Source: Variovorax atrisoli 110B (lineage in GTDB: Bacteria > Pseudomonadota > Gammaproteobacteria > Burkholderiales > Burkholderiaceae_C). Taken from it: a stretch of DNA of 64,000 bases. How positions within the stretch are numbered: position 1 is the stretch's first letter; every line of letters starts with the position of its first letter. The position numbers and the translations under genes are program-made. Positions 61,675 through 64,000 of this stretch are shown here, one piece after another. The DNA lies in assembly GCF_000382045.1 (NCBI RefSeq), contig NZ_KB907450.1, positions 510,204-574,203 on the forward strand. Reading direction: 5' to 3'. The notes beneath the pieces are model-generated. The model was not told where the DNA came from and ran no database searches. It saw nothing but the letters and a program-made list of their open reading frames with translations.

Positions 61675-63008
61675 CCCGCAAATATTTCGGCACCGACGGC
61701 ATCCGTGGCACCGTAGGCAAGGCGCCCATCACTCCCGACTTCGTCCTGCGCCTCGCGCACGCGGTGGGCCGCGTGCTCAAGAAGACGCAGTCGCGCCCCA
61801 CGGTGCTCATCGGCAAGGACACGCGCATCTCGGGCTACATGCTCGAATCCGCGCTCGAGTCCGGCTTCAACTCTGCCGGTGTCGACGTGGTGCTGCTGGG
61901 GCCGCTGCCGACGCCCGGCGTCGCTTATCTCACCCGCGCGCAGCGTGCGAGCCTCGGCGTGGTGATCAGTGCCAGCCACAACGCGTATCCGGACAACGGC
62001 ATCAAGTTCTTCAGCGCGCAGGGCACCAAGCTCGACGACGCCTGGGAGCTGGCCGTCGAGGCCGCGCTGGAAGAAGACCCGGTATGGGTCGATTCCGCCA
62101 ACCTCGGCAAGGCGCGCCGCCTGAACGACGCGCCCGGGCGCTACATCGAGTTCTGCAAGAGCACCTTCGCCAATGACCTGAGCCTGCGCGACATGAAGCT
62201 GGTGGTCGATGCGGCCCACGGCGCGGCCTACCAGGTGGCACCCAACGTGTTCCACGAACTGGGCGCTGAAGTGACCAGCATCGGCGTCGCCCCCGACGGA
62301 CTGAACATCAACAAGGGCTTCGGCGCCACGCATCCCGAGGCGCTGATCGCAGCGGTGACGGCGCAGAAGGCCGACTACGGCATCGCACTCGACGGCGACG
62401 CTGACCGCCTGCAACTGGTCGACGCGAGCGGGCGCCTCTTCAACGGCGACGAGCTGCTCTACCTCATGGTGTCCGAGCGCATCGCGCGCGGCGACAAGCC
62501 GGTGGGTGTGGTCGGCACGCTCATGACCAACAAGGCCGTCGAGATGGCCCTGCGCAAGCAGGGCATCGAGTTCGTGCGCGCCAAGGTCGGCGACCGCTAC
62601 GTGCTCGAAGAGCTCGACAAGCGCGGCTGGCTGCTGGGTGGCGAGGGCTCCGGGCACCTGCTGGCGCTCGACCGCCACACCACCGGCGACGGCATCGTGA
62701 GCGCGCTGCAGGTGCTGCAAGCCTGCGTGCGCAGCGGCAAGACGGTGGCGCAGCTGCTCGAGGGCGTCACCCTGTTCCCTCAGACGCTCATCAACGTGCG
62801 CATCTCGCCCGAGCAGGACTGGAAGGCCAACAAGGCGCTGGCCAGCGAAACCGAGCGCATCGAAGCCGAGCTCGGCGATTCCGGCCGCGTGCTGATCCGC
62901 GCGAGCGGCACCGAGCCGCTGGTGCGCGTGATGGTCGAGGCGCGCGATGCGAAGCAGGCCGAGTCCTGCGCCAAGCGCCTCGCGGCGACGCTGGATCCCG
63001 CGCGATGA
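61671..63008 (+). CDS. glmM: Phosphoglucosamine mutase
   Basis: GlmM converts glucosamine-6-phosphate to glucosamine-1-phosphate for UDP-GlcNAc, feeding peptidoglycan and lipid A (through lpxA). The 445-residue protein has the N-terminal [12 protein letters not shown], the phosphoserine loop [12 protein letters not shown] with Ser102, metal loop DGDADR and the C-terminal phosphate-binding [12 protein letters not shown]. It is coupled to folP and to the next gene by ATGA overlaps, extending the ftsH-folP-glmM order conserved in proteobacteria. Confidence 0.97.
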   Translation: MTRKYFGTDGIRGTVGKAPITPDFVLRLAHAVGRVLKKTQSRPTVLIGKDTRISGYMLESALESGFNSAGVDVVLLGPLPTPGVAYLTRAQRASLGVVISASHNAYPDNGIKFFSAQGTKLDDAWELAVEAALEEDPVWVDSANLGKARRLNDAPGRYIEFCKSTFANDLSLRDMKLVVDAAHGAAYQVAPNVFHELGAEVTSIGVAPDGLNINKGFGATHPEALIAAVTAQKADYGIALDGDADRLQLVDASGRLFNGDELLYLMVSERIARGDKPVGVVGTLMTNKAVEMALRKQGIEFVRAKVGDRYVLEELDKRGWLLGGEGSGHLLALDRHTTGDGIVSALQVLQACVRSGKTVAQLLEGVTLFPQTLINVRISPEQDWKANKALASETERIEAELGDSGRVLIRASGTEPLVRVMVEARDAKQAESCAKRLAATLDPAR

Positions 63009-63502
63009 CGGCGGCGGCGACGCCGATCGAGGTGTTCATTGCCGACTATCGCAATACCGCCCACGCGGCCGCGCTGGTCGACCTTCTCGATGCCTATGCC
63101 AGCGACCCGGCCGGGGGCGGCAAGCCGCTCGAGGCTGCCGTGCGCCAGAGCCTTCCGGCCGAACTGGCTATGCGGCCCCAGGCATTCAGCGTGCTGGCGT
63201 ATGAAGGCGGCCAGCCCGTGGGCCTTGTCAATTGCATCGAGGGCTTCTCGACTTTCGCCGCCAGGCCGCTCGTGAATGTCCACGACGTGGTGGTGCTGCC
63301 CAGCCATCGTGGGAAGCGCGTGGCGCAGCAGATGTTTGCGCTGGTGGAAGAGGAGGCCCGCAGGCGCGGTGCCTGCAAGCTGACGCTGGAGGTGCTGTCG
63401 GGCAACGCGCCGGCGTTGCGCGCCTATGAGCGCGAAGGCTTCGCGGGCTACCAGCTCGACCCGGCTTTCGGCACCGCTGTCTTCCTGCAGAAGAAGCTCT
63501 GA
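63005..63502 (+). CDS. GNAT-family N-acetyltransferase
   Basis: A 165-residue acetyltransferase with the acetyl-CoA-binding region [16 protein letters not shown] (R/Q-x-x-G-x-A/G type) and the C-terminal [16 protein letters not shown] typical of GNAT enzymes. The acceptor is unknown. It is coupled to glmM by a 4-base overlap, which may be incidental to operon packing or may suggest amino-sugar or amino-acid acetylation (inference). A terminator hairpin lies downstream. Confidence 0.85.
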   Translation: MTAAATPIEVFIADYRNTAHAAALVDLLDAYASDPAGGGKPLEAAVRQSLPAELAMRPQAFSVLAYEGGQPVGLVNCIEGFSTFAARPLVNVHDVVVLPSHRGKRVAQQMFALVEEEARRRGACKLTLEVLSGNAPALRAYEREGFAGYQLDPAFGTAVFLQKKL

Positions 63503-63509
63503 AAAAGAA

Positions 63510-63544
63510 GAGGGCCGGGGGCGAATCGATCGCCGTCGGCCCTC
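63510..63544. terminator. Bidirectional terminator hairpin between GNAT and acyl-CoA dehydrogenase genes
   Basis: GAGGGCCG/CGGCCCTC forms an outer stem and GGCGA/TCGCC an inner one. GAAAAAGAA on the left gives a T-rich tail for minus-strand transcripts ending the acyl-CoA dehydrogenase. The right side lacks a T-run for the plus strand. Confidence 0.55.
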
Positions 63545-63550
63545 ACCCCG

Positions 63551-63573
63551 GCGCTCTCCCAGGGGGAGAGCGC
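63551..63573. repeat. REP-like imperfect palindrome (CTCTCCC/GGGAGAG type)
   Basis: GCGCTCTCCC and GGGAGAGCGC form a perfect 10-bp stem with loop AGG, preceded by CCCTCACCCC. Short intergenic palindromes of this CTCTCCC...GGGAGAG type recur in many high-GC proteobacterial genomes. Only one is seen here, so repetition across the genome is inferred. It lies between the convergent genes next to the preceding hairpin. Confidence 0.5.
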
Positions 63574-63583
63574 GCAAGTCAGA

Positions 63584-64000
63584 TCAGAAGCGCGTCACCG
63601 GCATTTCGGCGTCGGCCTTGCCCGGTGCGTACTTGCCCAGCTCCCACTTGGCGATCGCATTGCGGTGCACTTCGTCCGGACCGTCCGCGAAGCGCAGCGT
63701 GCGTGCGCCGGCATAGGCCGAGGCCAGCGGGAAGTCGTCGCACATGCCGCCGCCGCCGTGGACCTGCATGGCCCAGTCGATCACCTGGCAGGCCATCGAG
63801 GGTGCCACCACCTTGATCATCGCGATCTCGTTCTTCGCGACCTTGTTGCCGGCCACGTCCATCAGCCATGCGGCCTTCAGCGTGAGCAGGCGGGCCATGT
63901 CGATCTTGCAGCGGGCCTCGGCGATGCGCTCCTGCGTCACCGTCTGCGAAGCCACGGTCTTGCCGAAGGCCACGCGCGACGAGGCACGCTTGCACATCAG
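63584..64000 (-). CDS. Acyl-CoA dehydrogenase, C-terminal part (truncated by window)
   Basis: The last 138 or so residues of an acyl-CoA dehydrogenase, the flavoprotein that introduces the alpha-beta double bond in fatty acyl-CoA oxidation. Seen are [89 protein letters not shown], which form the C-terminal helical domain and its FAD/substrate contact. The reading frame is open through the window end, so its start and the N-terminal domains lie to the right. The chain substrate length is unknown. Confidence 0.9.
   Translation of the reverse strand: MMCKRASSRVAFGKTVASQTVTQERIAEARCKIDMARLLTLKAAWLMDVAGNKVAKNEIAMIKVVAPSMACQVIDWAMQVHGGGGMCDDFPLASAYAGARTLRFADGPDEVHRNAIAKWELGKYAPGKADAEMPVTRF

Overview
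The window is a high-GC, gene-dense chromosomal stretch that I assign to a betaproteobacterium of the order Burkholderiales, most likely Comamonadaceae and Variovorax-like. This rests on family knowledge plus gene content: the rpsB-tsf-pyrH-frr-uppS-cdsA-dxr-rseP-bamA-skp-lpxD-fabZ-lpxA-lpxB-rnhB order, PhaR and 3-hydroxybutyrate dehydrogenase (polyhydroxybutyrate metabolism), a Kdo hydroxylase, and a synthetase-only RelA. Nearly all of it is core genome. I see no transposase, integrase, phage gene, CRISPR array, toxin-antitoxin pair or defence island.

Layout. 1-1.4 kb: the tail of a cobalamin cluster (cobS, cobC). 1.4-5.9 kb: a MalT-type LuxR regulator divergent from a chemoreceptor. 5.9-10.5 kb: a two-domain Ivy-like lysozyme inhibitor behind nth, an aminotransferase, two small proteins and an Ldh-type dehydrogenase. 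10.5-16 kb: mfd-serB-ldh on the minus strand, chained by 4-bp overlaps, divergent from ispD-ispF. 16-18.2 kb: an OmpR/EnvZ-type two-component system. 18.4-24 kb: an exported small protein, a SIMPL-domain protein, bdhA, an alpha/beta hydrolase, relA, tRNA-Val(GAC). 24-29.3 kb: a zinc-ribbon protein, phaR, rimO, a duplicated tRNA-Leu(CAG)/terminator unit, rnr. 29.3-34.7 kb: an SDR, the NAD(P)HX repair enzyme, a membrane protein, a dadA-like oxidase and an amidase.

34.7-50.2 kb is a long plus-strand run for translation and envelope construction: rpsB and tsf (separated by an intrinsic terminator/attenuator), then pyrH, frr, uppS, cdsA, dxr, rseP, bamA, skp, lpxD, fabZ, lpxA, lpxB, rnhB and an SPOUT methyltransferase, with short gaps or overlaps. 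ispD and ispF at 15 kb and dxr and uppS here supply the isoprenoid path to undecaprenyl phosphate. lpxD/A/B with fabZ make the lipid A precursor, BamA/Skp/RseP handle outer-membrane proteins, and a Kdo hydroxylase downstream of carB would modify the LPS inner core. 50.3-56.6 kb: carA-carB-kdoO, then greA and a DUF4149 membrane protein. 56.7-63.5 kb: a glycosyltransferase and a YhbY-type ribosome-assembly factor, divergent from rlmE-ftsH-folP-glmM-GNAT. The right edge cuts an acyl-CoA dehydrogenase.

I did not find a clearly new biological system. The points most worth checking are the start of rnr (good Shine-Dalgarno but an AUC codon where AUG is expected), the duplicated tRNA-Leu unit with phased A-tracts upstream of one promoter, the extended Ivy-like protein, and the hairpins at the rpsB/tsf and ftsH/folP junctions. 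There is no gene-free stretch over 300 bases apart from the tRNA-Leu region (26468-26954), whose contents are itemised.
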